A stretch of DNA of 64,000 nucleotides. Origin: Pseudonocardia halophobica. Its GTDB lineage: Bacteria; Actinomycetota; Actinomycetes; Mycobacteriales; Pseudonocardiaceae. Made by a program: the position numbers and the translations under genes. Position 1 is the stretch's first letter; each line of letters begins with the position of its first letter. The stretch is taken from the NCBI RefSeq assembly GCF_027922425.1, contig NZ_BSFQ01000001.1, forward strand, positions 1-64,000, read 5' to 3'. The notes under the pieces were generated by a model, which did not search any database, was not told where the DNA came from, and saw only the letters and a list, made by a program, of their open reading frames with translations. Positions 16,504-25,284 of this stretch are shown piece after piece.

Positions 16504-18504
16504 TCAGCCGGGCGTCTCGGCCAGGTCGAGGAAGGGCCCGAGGGCGTCCGGGTTCTGCAGCGCGCCCTTGCTCACGGCCTTGTCCGGGCTGACGCCGGCG
16601 AGGATCTTCTTGACCGGGACCTCGCACTTCTTGCCGTTCAGGGTGCGCGGCACGGCGTCGACGAGCACGAACCGGTCCGGCACGTGCCGGGGCGAGAGCT
16701 CGCTGCGCAGGGCCTTGCGCAGCCGCGGCTCGACGTCGTCCAGCGACGCCCCCGGGGCCAGCACGAGGAAGCACAGCAGCGCCCCCTCCTCCTTCGCGCC
16801 CAACGCCGTGGTGTCGATCACAAGGGAGTCGGCGACCTCCTCGAAGCCCTCGACCACGGCGTAGAAGTCCGCGGTGCCCATCCGGACCCCGCCGCGGTTC
16901 AGGGTGGAGTCCGAGCGGCCGTAGATCACGAAGGAGCCGCGCGGGGTGGCCCGCACCCAGTCCCCGTGCCGCCAGATCCCCGGGTACATCTCGTAGTACG
17001 CCTCGCGCAGCCGGCTGCCGTCCGGGTCGTTCCAGAACATCACCGGCATGGACGGCATGGGCTGGGTGATGACCAGCTCGCCGACCTCGACCGGATCAGC
17101 GCTGACGAGATCTTCGCCACGCTCGTCGAACGAGTGCACGTCGGCGCCCAGCGCGGCGACCGACAGCTCGCCCAACCACACGGGCACGGTGGGCGCCGAG
17201 GCCACGAACGCCGCGCAGACGTCCGTGCCGCCGGACACCGAGCAGATCTGGATGTGCTCGCCGCAGGCCTCGGCGATCCAGCGGAAGCCCTCGACGGACA
17301 GCGGGGAGCCGGTGGAGCCCAGGGCCCGCATCCGGGACAGGTCGTGGGAGTCCCGCGGCCGCAGGCCCTTCTTCAGACAGGACTGCACGAACGGTGCCGA
17401 CACCCCGAAGACCGTGACGCCGTGCTTCTCCGCCAGCGCCCACAGCGCATCCAGGTCGGGGTAGCCCGGGTTGCCGTCGAACAGCAGGATCGTCGACCCG
17501 ACGAGCAGGCCGCCGACCAGGAAGTTCCACATCATCCAGCCGGTGGTGGTGAACCAGAAGAAGGTCTCCCCCGGACCCAGGTCGTTCTGCAGCCGCATGG
17601 CCTTCAGGTGCTCGAGCACGATCCCGCCGTGGCTGTGCACGATGCCCTTGGGCAGCCCCGTGGTGCCCGACGAGTAGAGCACCCACAGCGGGTGGTCGAA
17701 GGGCACCGCCTCGAACTCCAGTGGGCCCGCCTCGGCGGTGAACTCCGCCCAGGGCGTGGTGCCCTCCAGCGTCGCCTCAGGGTCGAGATAGGGCACCAGC
17801 ACGGTCTGCCGCACGGTCGGCAGCTGCTCCTGCAGCGCCGCGACGGTCTTCCGGATGTCGAAGGCCTTACCGTTGTAGCGGTAGCCGTCGACCGCCAGCA
17901 GGACCACCGGCTCGATCTGGGCGAAGCGGTCGTGCACGGCCCGCGCGCCGAAGTCCGGCGAGCAGGAGGACCACACCGCGCCCAACGACGCCGCCGCGAG
18001 GAACGTGACCAACGTCTCGACCGAGTTCGGGGCCAGGGCCACCACCCGGTCACCCTTGGCGACGCCCGCGGCGACCAGCCCGGCGCGGGCGCGGGCGACC
18101 TGGTCGCGCAGCTCGGCGTGGGTCACCGTGCGCTCCAGCCCGTCCTCGCGGGCGAACACCACGGCGGTGTCGGCGTCCTCCCGGCCCGGCCCCGGGGTGA
18201 GCGCGTGCTCGGCGTAGTTCAGCGTGGCGCCCGGGAACCACTCCGCGCCCGGCATCTCCCGCGAGCCCAGCACGGCCGTCGGCCGGTCCCGGAAGATCAC
18301 CCCGAGGAACTCGGCGGCCGCGGCCCAGAAGCCCTCCAGGTCGCGGACCGACCAGGCGTGCAGCGCGGCGTAGTCGGTGTCCGAGCCCAGCTCGACGCCC
18401 TTGTGCTCCTGCACCCACCGGGCGAACTCCGCGATGGCGGTGCGACCTGCCTGCTCCGGCGACGGGGACCAGAGGACCTCGGGGACGTCGACGTCGAGAG
18501 TCAT
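16504..18504 (-). CDS. Acetoacetate--CoA ligase
   Basis: A 666-residue ANL enzyme, full length for acetoacetyl-CoA synthetase, which makes acetoacetyl-CoA from acetoacetate, ATP and CoA for ketone or polyester metabolism. It has YSSGTTGLPKG, the VSGGTD substrate motif, IYGRSDSTLNRGGVRMG, and the C-terminal RTLNGKKCEVPVKKIL that carries the adenylation lysine. The N-terminal domain (EVLWSPSPEQ) is the family signature separating it from acetyl-CoA synthetase. Start ATG 18504. It stands alone between tRNAs and a hydrolase gene. Confidence 0.93.
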   Translation of the reverse strand: MTLDVDVPEVLWSPSPEQAGRTAIAEFARWVQEHKGVELGSDTDYAALHAWSVRDLEGFWAAAAEFLGVIFRDRPTAVLGSREMPGAEWFPGATLNYAEHALTPGPGREDADTAVVFAREDGLERTVTHAELRDQVARARAGLVAAGVAKGDRVVALAPNSVETLVTFLAAASLGAVWSSCSPDFGARAVHDRFAQIEPVVLLAVDGYRYNGKAFDIRKTVAALQEQLPTVRQTVLVPYLDPEATLEGTTPWAEFTAEAGPLEFEAVPFDHPLWVLYSSGTTGLPKGIVHSHGGIVLEHLKAMRLQNDLGPGETFFWFTTTGWMMWNFLVGGLLVGSTILLFDGNPGYPDLDALWALAEKHGVTVFGVSAPFVQSCLKKGLRPRDSHDLSRMRALGSTGSPLSVEGFRWIAEACGEHIQICSVSGGTDVCAAFVASAPTVPVWLGELSVAALGADVHSFDERGEDLVSADPVEVGELVITQPMPSMPVMFWNDPDGSRLREAYYEMYPGIWRHGDWVRATPRGSFVIYGRSDSTLNRGGVRMGTADFYAVVEGFEEVADSLVIDTTALGAKEEGALLCFLVLAPGASLDDVEPRLRKALRSELSPRHVPDRFVLVDAVPRTLNGKKCEVPVKKILAGVSPDKAVSKGALQNPDALGPFLDLAETPG

Positions 18505-18570
18505 GGCGTCATCGTCGCCGACGCCGTGCGTCCCGGGCCACCCCCGGAGGACGGGGTGGTGACGCGCCTC

Positions 18571-19257
18571 TCAGCGCAGGTGGGAGTCGAACCAATTCAG
18601 CATCCGCTGCCACGCGTCGGCAGCGGTGGCCGGGTCGTCGTCGAAGCGGTGGCCGGAGCCCGGGTAGGTCACCAGGTCCGTGGCGACCTCGGACTCGCGG
18701 GCGGCGTCGAGCAGCCGGTCGAGCTCCGCCTTGTCGTCCCGGTCGCCGTAGATGCCGAGCCACGGGCAGGTCAGGCCGGGCGCGGCGGACACCAGCGCGG
18801 GGAGCGGACCCACCGGCTCGTCGATCCCGCCGCCGGCCACCGTGACCGCGGCGCCCAGGGTCCGCCGGGCCGCCACCAGCAGCGCCACGCTGCCGCCCAG
18901 GTCGAAGCCGATCACGCCCATCTGGTCCGGGGCGACCTCGTGATCCGCCAGCCAGCCGAACGCGGTGTCGGTGTCGGCCATGACCTGCTCGCCGTCCAGC
19001 CGGGCGACGTGGTCGGCGACCTGCTCCTCCGCGCCGTCGAGCTCGTCCGCCCCGTCGCGGTGGTAGAGGTGCGGCGCGACGACCAGCCAGCCGTCGCCGG
19101 CGATCCCCTCGACGAGCCGGCGCACCGTGTCGGTGACCCCGCGCGCCTCGTGCAGCACGACGATCCCGCCGCGGGCCGTGCCCTCGGGTTCCGCGACCGT
19201 GAGGCGCAGGTCGGAGCCGTCGACCAGGGGCACCGCCTCGGTGCGGATCTCGCTCAT
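18571..19257 (-). CDS. Dienelactone-hydrolase family protein with Asp in place of the nucleophile Cys
   Basis: A 228-residue alpha/beta hydrolase of the dienelactone hydrolase family. The fold is complete: LHEARG (E37), the GDRDD acid loop (D172 or D174) and the catalytic H203 (GSGHRF). The nucleophile elbow reads GFDLGG, so the usual cysteine of GFCxGG is D119 (codon GAC at 18901-18903). An aspartate nucleophile is normal in dehalogenases and epoxide hydrolases but not in this family, so it is either repurposed or inactive. Start ATG 19257; it lies 66 bp upstream of the acetoacetyl-CoA ligase in the same direction. Confidence 0.82.
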   Translation of the reverse strand: MSEIRTEAVPLVDGSDLRLTVAEPEGTARGGIVVLHEARGVTDTVRRLVEGIAGDGWLVVAPHLYHRDGADELDGAEEQVADHVARLDGEQVMADTDTAFGWLADHEVAPDQMGVIGFDLGGSVALLVAARRTLGAAVTVAGGGIDEPVGPLPALVSAAPGLTCPWLGIYGDRDDKAELDRLLDAARESEVATDLVTYPGSGHRFDDDPATAADAWQRMLNWFDSHLR

Positions 19258-19317
19258 GTGGACAGCCTTCCACGACTGCGGGGCACGCCGGGGACGGGGC
19301 GGGCTACCGTGACGCAC

Positions 19318-20364
19318 ATGACGCCGATCCGCCCCGACCTGGACTCCCTGCCCGCCTACGTCCCGGGCCGGGCGATCCCCGGGGCGATCAAGCTGGCGAG
19401 CAACGAGGTCGCGCTGGCGCCGACCGCGCCGGTCCTGGCGGCGATCGCCGAGGCCGCGGCGGCCGGCAACCGGTACCCGGACCTCGCCGTCGTCGGGCTG
19501 AGCGAGCGGCTCGCCTCGGAGCTCGACGTCACACCGGACCGGATCGCGGTCGGCTGCGGCTCGGTCAGCCTCTGCCAGCAGCTCGTGCAGATCACCTGCC
19601 GGGAGACCACGGACGAGGTCGTCTACGCCTGGCGGTCCTTCGAGGCCTACCCGATCGTGACCCAGATCGGGAACGCCCGCGCCGTCACCGTGCCGCTCGA
19701 CGGCGACTTCCGGCACGACCTCGAGGCCATGGCCGCCGCCGTCACCCCGCACACCCGGCTCGTGTTCGTCTGCAGCCCGAACAACCCCACCGGCACGGTC
19801 GTGCACCGCGCGGAGTTCGCGCGGTTCATGGACGCGGTGGGCCCGGACGTCGTCGTGGCGCTCGACGAGGCCTACCACGAGTACGTCACCGACCCCGAGG
19901 CCGTCGACGGGCTGCCGCTGATCGACCGCTACCCGAACCTCGTGGTGCTGCGGACCTTCTCCAAGGCCTACCGGCTCGCGGGGCTGCGGGTCGGCTACGC
20001 CGTCACCGCGCCGGAGATCGCGACCGCGCTGAAGAAGGTGTGCGCCCCGTTCAGCGTCAGCACCGTGGCCCAGGCGGGCGCGATCGCCGCCCTCGACCAC
20101 GCCACCGAGCTGCTGGCGGCGTGCAAGGAGGCCGTGGGCGAGCGGGTCCGGGTGCGCGAGGCCCTGCTCGCGGCCGGCTACACCGTGCCGCACACCCAGT
20201 CGAACTTCGTGTGGGTCTCGCTCGGCGAGCGGACCGCGGACTTCGCGGCGCACTGCCTGGAGCACAAGGTCGTGGTCCGGCCGTTCCACCCGGACGGGGT
20301 CCGGGTCACGGTCACCACCCCGGAGGAGGACGACCGATTCCTCGAGGCGGCCCGCAGCTTCTGA
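19318..20364 (+). CDS. pat: Histidinol-phosphate/aromatic aminotransferase (Pat-like)
   Basis: A 348-residue fold-type I PLP aminotransferase of the HisC/Pat group. SPNNPTGT contacts the cofactor ring, and the internal aldimine lysine is in TFSKAYRLAGLRVGY. Mycobacterial Pat uses phenylalanine and histidinol phosphate. With no his genes around, an aromatic amino acid role is favoured. Start ATG 19318. It diverges from the hydrolase at 19257 with a 60-bp spacer that must hold both promoters. Confidence 0.88.
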   Translation: MTPIRPDLDSLPAYVPGRAIPGAIKLASNEVALAPTAPVLAAIAEAAAAGNRYPDLAVVGLSERLASELDVTPDRIAVGCGSVSLCQQLVQITCRETTDEVVYAWRSFEAYPIVTQIGNARAVTVPLDGDFRHDLEAMAAAVTPHTRLVFVCSPNNPTGTVVHRAEFARFMDAVGPDVVVALDEAYHEYVTDPEAVDGLPLIDRYPNLVVLRTFSKAYRLAGLRVGYAVTAPEIATALKKVCAPFSVSTVAQAGAIAALDHATELLAACKEAVGERVRVREALLAAGYTVPHTQSNFVWVSLGERTADFAAHCLEHKVVVRPFHPDGVRVTVTTPEEDDRFLEAARSF

Positions 20365-20451
20365 CCCGGGCCGGATCCCGGGGTCCTTCGACCCGGTATC
20401 TCCGGGCATTTCCCCGATGTCCGGGCCGCTGCACGGGTGTTCACTGCGGAT

Positions 20452-20844
20452 ATGAGCAACTCGCCGTACGAGTACACCGGCCACCAGTCCGGGGACGCCC
20501 CGCTCGTGCCGCGCGACGACGAGCGCAACTGGGCCATGGCCGCGCACGTTCTCAGCTTCGTGTCCGCCTGGTTCGCGCTCGGCCTGTTCGCGCCGCTGAT
20601 CGTGCTCCTGGTGAAGGGCGGCGACTCGGCCTACGTGCGCCGGCACTCGGTCGAGTCGCTGAACTTCCAGATCAACGCCCTGGTGTGGACGGTCGTGTTC
20701 GGTCTGCTGATCTTCGTGGGGATCGGGCTCGTCCTGCTGCCGCTCTACGGGGTGTTCTACGTCGCCTGCGTGGTGCTGGGCACGGTCCGGGCCTCGCAGG
20801 GCGTCGACTTCCGCTACCCGCTCACCCTGCGCCTCGTGCACTGA
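20452..20844 (+). CDS. DUF4870 (Tic20-like) small membrane protein
   Basis: A 130-residue protein with a polar N-terminus, then transmembrane helices at about 25-45, 72-95 and 95-115. The ERNWAMAAHVLSF start and RRHSVESLNFQI loop are typical of DUF4870/Tic20-like proteins, whose function is unknown. Start ATG 20452. It ends at a strong bidirectional terminator. Confidence 0.85.
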   Translation: MSNSPYEYTGHQSGDAPLVPRDDERNWAMAAHVLSFVSAWFALGLFAPLIVLLVKGGDSAYVRRHSVESLNFQINALVWTVVFGLLIFVGIGLVLLPLYGVFYVACVVLGTVRASQGVDFRYPLTLRLVH

Positions 20845-20856
20845 CCCGCGCACGCG

Positions 20857-20889
20857 GACGGGCCCGGACCGTGGTGGTCCGGGCCCGTC
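20857..20889. terminator. Bidirectional hairpin terminator
   Basis: A perfect 14-bp stem (GACGGGCCCGGACC, 20857-20870, with 20876-20889) and a 5-nt loop. It separates the convergent DUF4870 and GlsB-like genes. Confidence 0.85.
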
Positions 20890-20923
20890 GCCTGTGCGTG
20901 CGGTGGGAGTGGTGCGTTCTCGG

Positions 20924-21196
20924 TCAGTGTCGTGCGCCGCGCCTCGCCCAGAGGTTCGAGACGAGCACCACCAGGATCACCGCCACGACGATCTGGAAGA
21001 TCGTCTCCCAGAAGTTCCAGCCCGACGTCCGCAGGTTCAGGGCCCGCGCGATGAACGTGCCGATGAACGCGCCCACGAGGCCGACGATGATCGTCAGCCA
21101 GATCGGGATGTTCTGCTTGCCGGGCACGAGCAGGCGGGCCACGGCGCCGATGATGAGCCCGAACACGATCGCGGTGATGATGCCGGTGACGGTCAT
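20924..21196 (-). CDS. GlsB/YeaQ/YmgE family stress membrane protein (first copy)
   Basis: A 90-residue transglycosylase-associated protein (PF04226) with three hydrophobic helices and the family sequence GLIIGAVARLLVPGKQ. Function is unknown; members respond to general stress. ATG 21196 follows GGGAGA. A paralogue (21501-21773) diverges from it across 304 bp. Confidence 0.88.
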   Translation of the reverse strand: MTVTGIITAIVFGLIIGAVARLLVPGKQNIPIWLTIIVGLVGAFIGTFIARALNLRTSGWNFWETIFQIVVAVILVVLVSNLWARRGARH

Positions 21197-21413
21197 GGAA
21201 CTCTCCCGACTTCGTTGCAGGGCCACCCCCGCGGTCGCCCCCCAGGGCGTCTGCCTAGCACAGCGCAGCGACCACGGCCTGCCGGAAGGGCGGTCGGGAC
21301 CGAAGCGTTATCTCTCGTTCCGTCGCAGGTCAGGAGTACACCCGGACGGATGACCACGGTCGGCCCAGCGGCCGCGCCGGAGGACCCGAACGGGACGAAT
21401 ATCGTCACCGTCC

Positions 21414-21439
21414 GTTTACGGCCGTCGATCACCGGGCAC
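21414..21439 (+). promoter_or_regulatory. Candidate SigB/SigF-type stress promoter
   Basis: GTTT (21414-21417), 16 nt, then GGGCAC (21434-21439), close to the actinobacterial general-stress consensus GTTT-N15-17-GGGTAT, with start of transcription about 50 nt before the second GlsB gene. The rest of the 304-bp spacer (21197-21500) shows only ribosome sites. Confidence 0.35.
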
Positions 21440-21500
21440 CCGCACCTCGACCACATCGGACACGCTCCGGAAGAACCCGGCGCGATCGTGAGGAGGAACA

Positions 21501-21773
21501 ATGGGCGTCATCGGTTGGATCGTCGTCGGGCTCATCGTCGGTGCCCTTGCCAAGCTGATCATGCCGGGCAAGGACCCGGGCGGGATCATCGTCACCTGCA
21601 TCATCGGCATCGTGGGCGGCCTGCTCGGCGGCTGGATCAGCTCGGCCCTCTTCGGCGTCGACACGGGAAGCTTCTTCGACCTGCGCACCTGGGTGATCGC
21701 CCTGATCGGATCTCTGGTGCTGCTCGGTATCTACCGGCTCATCGTCGGCCGCCGTTCGCGCAGCCACGCATAA
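21501..21773 (+). CDS. GlsB/YeaQ/YmgE family stress membrane protein (second copy)
   Basis: A 90-residue three-helix membrane protein with GLIVGALAKLIMPGKDPGG, the same family as the divergent gene at 20924-21196 but only moderately similar, so an old duplication. A GAGGAGG ribosome site precedes ATG 21501. A GTTT/GGGCAC stress-type promoter candidate lies upstream. Confidence 0.9.
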   Translation: MGVIGWIVVGLIVGALAKLIMPGKDPGGIIVTCIIGIVGGLLGGWISSALFGVDTGSFFDLRTWVIALIGSLVLLGIYRLIVGRRSRSHA

Positions 21774-21790
21774 CGCGAGCCGCCGCACTG

Positions 21791-21840
21791 CACACGAACG
21801 GCGCCCGCCCGGAGAACCCGGGGACGGGCGCCGTCGTGTG
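21791..21840. terminator. Bidirectional hairpin terminator
   Basis: A stem of 16 bp with one bulged A (CACACGAACGGCGCCCG at 21791-21807 with CGGGCGCCGTCGTGTG at 21825-21840). It lies between the convergent GlsB-like and response-regulator genes. Confidence 0.8.
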
Positions 21841-21856
21841 TGCGGCCCCGGCCTGC

Positions 21857-22588
21857 TCAGCCCTCGAGCACGTACCCGGCCCCGCGGACCGTGCGGATCC
21901 GCTCGGGGCCGATCTTGCGGCGCAGGTAGGAGATGTAGACCTGGACGAGGTTCGGCGAGGCCGGCTCCGACCACACCTGGTTCGCCAGCTCCTCGTGCGA
22001 CACCGTGGCCCCCGGTTCCGTGAGCAGGGCTGTGAGCAGCGAGAACTCGGTGGGCGACAACGACACCGGGCTGCCGTCGACGGTCACCTCGCCGAGCTCG
22101 GTGTCGACCACCAGCTCGCCGCGGCGGATCAGCGTGTGCCCGAGCGCGCCGGTCAGCCGCAGCCGCAGCCGGATCCGCGCGGACAGCTCGTCGACGGAGA
22201 ACGGGCGCAGGACGTAGTCGTCCCGGTCGCTGCGCAGCTGGGCGATCACCGCGTTGCGGCGCTCACGCGGGGTGAGCACGACCACGGGCACGCTCGGCGA
22301 CTCGGCGTGCACCGCCGCGAGGACGGCGGCGTGCTCGGGTCCGGGCAGGTCGACGTCGAGCACCAGGAGGGCGGGAGGGGCGGCGCGGATCGTGTCGAGG
22401 ACGGCGATGCCGTCGCCGGCGAGATCGGCGCGCATCCCCTCCGCACGGAGGGAGCGCAGCACCGACGCCGACGCGGCGGTCGGGGGCAGCGCCACGAGGA
22501 CGGGGGCGTACGGGGGCACGGAGGCTCGAGCCGTCGCCTGCGACGGCACGAACACGGACGCACCCCCCGGGGGAGCAGCGGGGAGCAT
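21857..22588 (-). CDS. OmpR-family orphan response regulator
   Basis: About 243 residues: a receiver-like domain (about 30-145) with the phospho-acceptor region LVLDVDLPG, then a winged-helix DNA-binding domain (about 150-243; SPTEFSLLTALL ... QVYISYLRRKIG ... RTVRGAGYVL). The conserved receiver lysine is replaced by arginine (DDYVLRPF), and there is a 28-residue Pro/Ala-rich leader. No histidine kinase is adjacent. Phosphorylation-independent action is possible. Start ATG 22588 (or GTG 22591) has no clear ribosome site. Confidence 0.85.
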   Translation of the reverse strand: MLPAAPPGGASVFVPSQATARASVPPYAPVLVALPPTAASASVLRSLRAEGMRADLAGDGIAVLDTIRAAPPALLVLDVDLPGPEHAAVLAAVHAESPSVPVVVLTPRERRNAVIAQLRSDRDDYVLRPFSVDELSARIRLRLRLTGALGHTLIRRGELVVDTELGEVTVDGSPVSLSPTEFSLLTALLTEPGATVSHEELANQVWSEPASPNLVQVYISYLRRKIGPERIRTVRGAGYVLEG

Positions 22589-22591
22589 CAC

Positions 22592-22829
22592 GGACAGCTT
22601 GGCGTGAAAGCCCCACGATCACAATCCGTCAACGGTTCGAACGGCGTGTGCCGGACCGACGAGCGGCTCTCCCTGAGAGGGAGGCTGCTCCGAACGGAGC
22701 AGTCTCTCCGGGGATCCCGGGGAGAACGGGGCGCTCCGGCGCCTCACGGCGACCTGTCGGCGCGCTGAGGCAACCCCGGCTCTCAGCTTCGCCCGGTCGG
22801 TACGGCGTTGCTCCATATGGTCATCGATC
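22592..22829. other. 238-bp divergent regulatory spacer with palindromes
   Basis: The spacer separates the response regulator from the GH16 gene. It holds CTGCTCC-gaac-GGAGCAG (22685-22702, perfect 7-bp arms) and the weaker CTCCC-tgaga-GGGAG just before it. These could be regulator sites or leader hairpins. I see no known riboswitch core. Confidence 0.45.
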
Positions 22830-24212
22830 ATGCGACGGAAACCCTCCGCCGCGGAGGACCGGCTCGACCCCCGCGAGCTGGTCGCCCGACTCTCCGCGGA
22901 GCACGGCTCCCCCACCGGCCGACCGGGCCGTCCCACCCGTCGGCGGCACGCTGCCGGCGCCACGGCCACGATCCCCACGCCGCGCTCCGCCGACGACCCG
23001 GCCTCCGACCCCGACTCCCCGGACCTCGCGGACTCCCCGCGCGAGCCCGCGTTGCTGACGCACACGTCGTCGCTGCCCCCGGTCCGGCTCGACCCCGAGG
23101 GTGCCGGGCCACCGCCGATCAGCCCGATGACGGGGATGCCGGTCATCACGGCCGCCGACATCATCGCGGGCCCGGGCACGGGTGAGCTCGCCGACGGCAC
23201 CGGGGCCGCGGACGACACCGACATCGAGCGGGAGGCCCCCGAGCCCCGCCGCGGCCGGCGCCGCGCCCCGCGCTCGGCCCTGCGCCGGTGGGCCCCGGTC
23301 ACCGTCGGCACCGCCGCGGTCCTCGTCGCGGCCGCGGTCGCCCTGCTGCTGCGCCCGGTCTCGGACGAAGGGCCGGACCTGTCCGCGTCGCTGACCTCGT
23401 CGGACACGGCCCAGGGCACGCCCGACGCACCCTCGACCGGCGTGGCCGCCATCCCGGCCCCCGGCGCGCTGAGCCAGGCGGTGGACTCAGCGCGCGAGCA
23501 CGCCACGACCACCACGCGCCCGCCGGCCGCGGCCGCGAACCCGGCGACCGGCACGGCCCGGGCGCGCGGCCCGGTCTCCGGCGGGGACGGCTCGACGGCG
23601 GCCGGCCGCCTGGGCTGGACGCCGATCGGCGGCGACGAGTTCTCCGGCGGCCTCGGCAAGTGGGGCCTCTACGACGGCGCGGGGCACGGCGGCAACGGCC
23701 GGCGCACCCCCGACGCGGTCTCCACCTCGGGCGGCGTCCTCACCATCCGCGGCGACTCGAACGGCAACACCGGCGGCATGGCGTACAACGAGAGCCGCCA
23801 GTACGGCCGGTACGAGATGCGCGCCAAGTTCCCGGCGGGCGACTCGCAGTACCACCCGGTGCTGATCCTCTGGCCGAGCGACATCGAGTGGCCGCGCGGC
23901 GGCGAGGTCGACTTCGCGGAGACCGACAGCGCGTCGGGCGGCGTGTCCTTCTTCCTGCACTACGGCGCGGACAACAACCAGAAGTCCGCGAACCGGAAGA
24001 TCGACATCACCCAGTGGCACAACTACGCCGTGGAGTGGACGCCGAACGGGATCACCGGCTACCTCGACGGGCAGCAGTGGTTCTCCAGCACCGATCCGGG
24101 CACGCTCCCGCCGGGGAAGATGCACCCGACGATCCAGCTCGACTACTTCCCGGACGGCGGCTCCCCGCGCCCGAGCGAGATGCAGGTCGACTGGCTGCGC
24201 ATCTACTCCTGA
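22830..24212 (+). CDS. Membrane-anchored glycoside hydrolase family 16
   Basis: A 460-residue type II membrane protein: a long Pro/Ala/acidic cytoplasmic part (1-150), one transmembrane helix (about 153-173), a threonine/alanine-rich linker (about 180-265) and a GH16 domain (about 270-460). The catalytic motif ExDxxE is E359-D361-E364 in EVDFAETD, giving retaining endo-beta-glucanase-type chemistry. The presence of a 150-residue cytoplasmic leader instead of a signal peptide is unusual and suggests regulated anchoring or a wrong start; no downstream start shortens it convincingly. Target glycan unknown. Confidence 0.85.
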   Translation: MRRKPSAAEDRLDPRELVARLSAEHGSPTGRPGRPTRRRHAAGATATIPTPRSADDPASDPDSPDLADSPREPALLTHTSSLPPVRLDPEGAGPPPISPMTGMPVITAADIIAGPGTGELADGTGAADDTDIEREAPEPRRGRRRAPRSALRRWAPVTVGTAAVLVAAAVALLLRPVSDEGPDLSASLTSSDTAQGTPDAPSTGVAAIPAPGALSQAVDSAREHATTTTRPPAAAANPATGTARARGPVSGGDGSTAAGRLGWTPIGGDEFSGGLGKWGLYDGAGHGGNGRRTPDAVSTSGGVLTIRGDSNGNTGGMAYNESRQYGRYEMRAKFPAGDSQYHPVLILWPSDIEWPRGGEVDFAETDSASGGVSFFLHYGADNNQKSANRKIDITQWHNYAVEWTPNGITGYLDGQQWFSSTDPGTLPPGKMHPTIQLDYFPDGGSPRPSEMQVDWLRIYS

Positions 24213-24218
24213 GCCGGG

Positions 24219-24548
24219 TCACTGCCGGCGGATCAGCCGGACCACGTCGTCGACGCGCGGCTCCAGCAGCGCCCACCCGTCACGGAGGAGCTCCAGGGGC
24301 CGCCCGTCGGCGAGCTGCCAGATCACGGCCCCCGCCGTGAGTGCGGCCAGTGCGACCAGGACCAGCAGCAGCCGCCCGAAGCGGGCCCGGCGCAGGCGGC
24401 GCCGGCGCCGGGCGGCCGACTCGGCCCAGGTCCGGGGGCCGGTGGCGCGCCTCGATGCCCGGGTGGCACGGTGCGCCGGCCCCTGCGGCGGACGCCGCAC
24501 GGGGATGCGGGCGGTCGGACCGTCGGTCCAGGTCGGCTGCAGGCTCAT
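24219..24548 (-). CDS. Small single-pass membrane protein
   Basis: A 109-residue basic protein: arginine/proline-rich N-terminus, a run of five arginines before the single transmembrane helix (about 62-81, FGRLLLVLVALAALTAGAVI), and a short charged tail. The positive-inside rule puts the N-terminus in the cytoplasm. Alternative ATG 24560 adds four residues. Its stop is 6 bp from the stop of the convergent GH16 gene. No family recognised. Confidence 0.6.
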   Translation of the reverse strand: MSLQPTWTDGPTARIPVRRPPQGPAHRATRASRRATGPRTWAESAARRRRRLRRARFGRLLLVLVALAALTAGAVIWQLADGRPLELLRDGWALLEPRVDDVVRLIRRQ

Positions 24549-24692
24549 GGGTCGATCCATCCGGCGGCGGGTCGGTCATCACTCTGTCGAGCAGATGTCT
24601 GTCCGCGTTAACCGTCGGACTGGGCCGAACGGGCGTTCCTGCTCACCCGTTCCACCTACGGTGACCGGTCTGTTCCGCTCCGTGCGACTGCG

Positions 24693-25262
24693 CTACGTGG
24701 GGTAGCGGATCAGCAGCGAGGCGTGCACGTCCTCCGGTCCGACGGCGGCGTATCCGTGAGGAGCGTCGGCGGCCCACTCGAGATACCCGCCGGGCCCGGC
24801 GAGGCTTGGCGCGTCGAGCCGGCCGGCGCGGAGCTCGCCGGCGAACACCGTCGCGTGCTCGGTGACCCCGGGGTGGTGGGCCGGCGAGACCTGCTCGGCT
24901 CCGGCGGGGATCCGCATCCGGTAGAGCTCGTAGGTGGCCGGGCCGTCGTCGAACACCCGCAACAGCTCCATGTCGACCGCCGCACCGCGGATCCGGGGGC
25001 TGCCGCCGCCCGCGACGAGCGCGGTCAGGGCCACCCCGAGCGCGGCGGCCACCGCGTGCAGCGTGTCCAGGGTGGGGTTGCGGGTGCCGGCCTCGAGCCC
25101 GGAGAGCGTGGCCTTGCCGACCGACGCGCGGCGGGCCAGCTCGGACAGCGACATCCCCCGTTCGGTGCGCAGCGCCCGCACGCGCGGGCCGACGTGCGCG
25201 GCACCGCCGGGGAGGGCCGGCGCGGCGCCGATCCCCGGCTCCCTTGCCGCCGTCGCGTCCAC
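24693..25262 (-). CDS. XRE-family regulator with cupin domain
   Basis: A 189-residue regulator: an XRE helix-turn-helix at about 25-80 (MSLSELARRASVGKATLSGL, then EAGTRNPTLDTL) and a C-terminal cupin barrel (about 95-189) that would bind a small ligand or metal. GTG 25262 is preferred because GGATGGGA precedes it. It diverges from a BenE transporter, and a 24-bp perfect palindrome in the gap is the likely operator, so it should control uptake of an aromatic acid. Confidence 0.9.
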   Translation of the reverse strand: MDATAAREPGIGAAPALPGGAAHVGPRVRALRTERGMSLSELARRASVGKATLSGLEAGTRNPTLDTLHAVAAALGVALTALVAGGGSPRIRGAAVDMELLRVFDDGPATYELYRMRIPAGAEQVSPAHHPGVTEHATVFAGELRAGRLDAPSLAGPGGYLEWAADAPHGYAAVGPEDVHASLLIRYPT

Positions 25263-25284
25263 GCGGTTATGGTCCCATCCCGGC

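Noticed and set aside
16684..20364. Very long open frame on the + strand, antisense to the acetoacetyl-CoA ligase and hydrolase genes and running into pat
   Set aside because: High GC removes stop codons from shadow frames. The translation is low-complexity (H, R, G, Q, D) with no motifs until it reaches the real aminotransferase.
22592..22829. Riboswitch upstream of the GH16 gene
   Set aside because: Several short hairpins occur, but none of the conserved cores of c-di-AMP, c-di-GMP or other known classes could be found.
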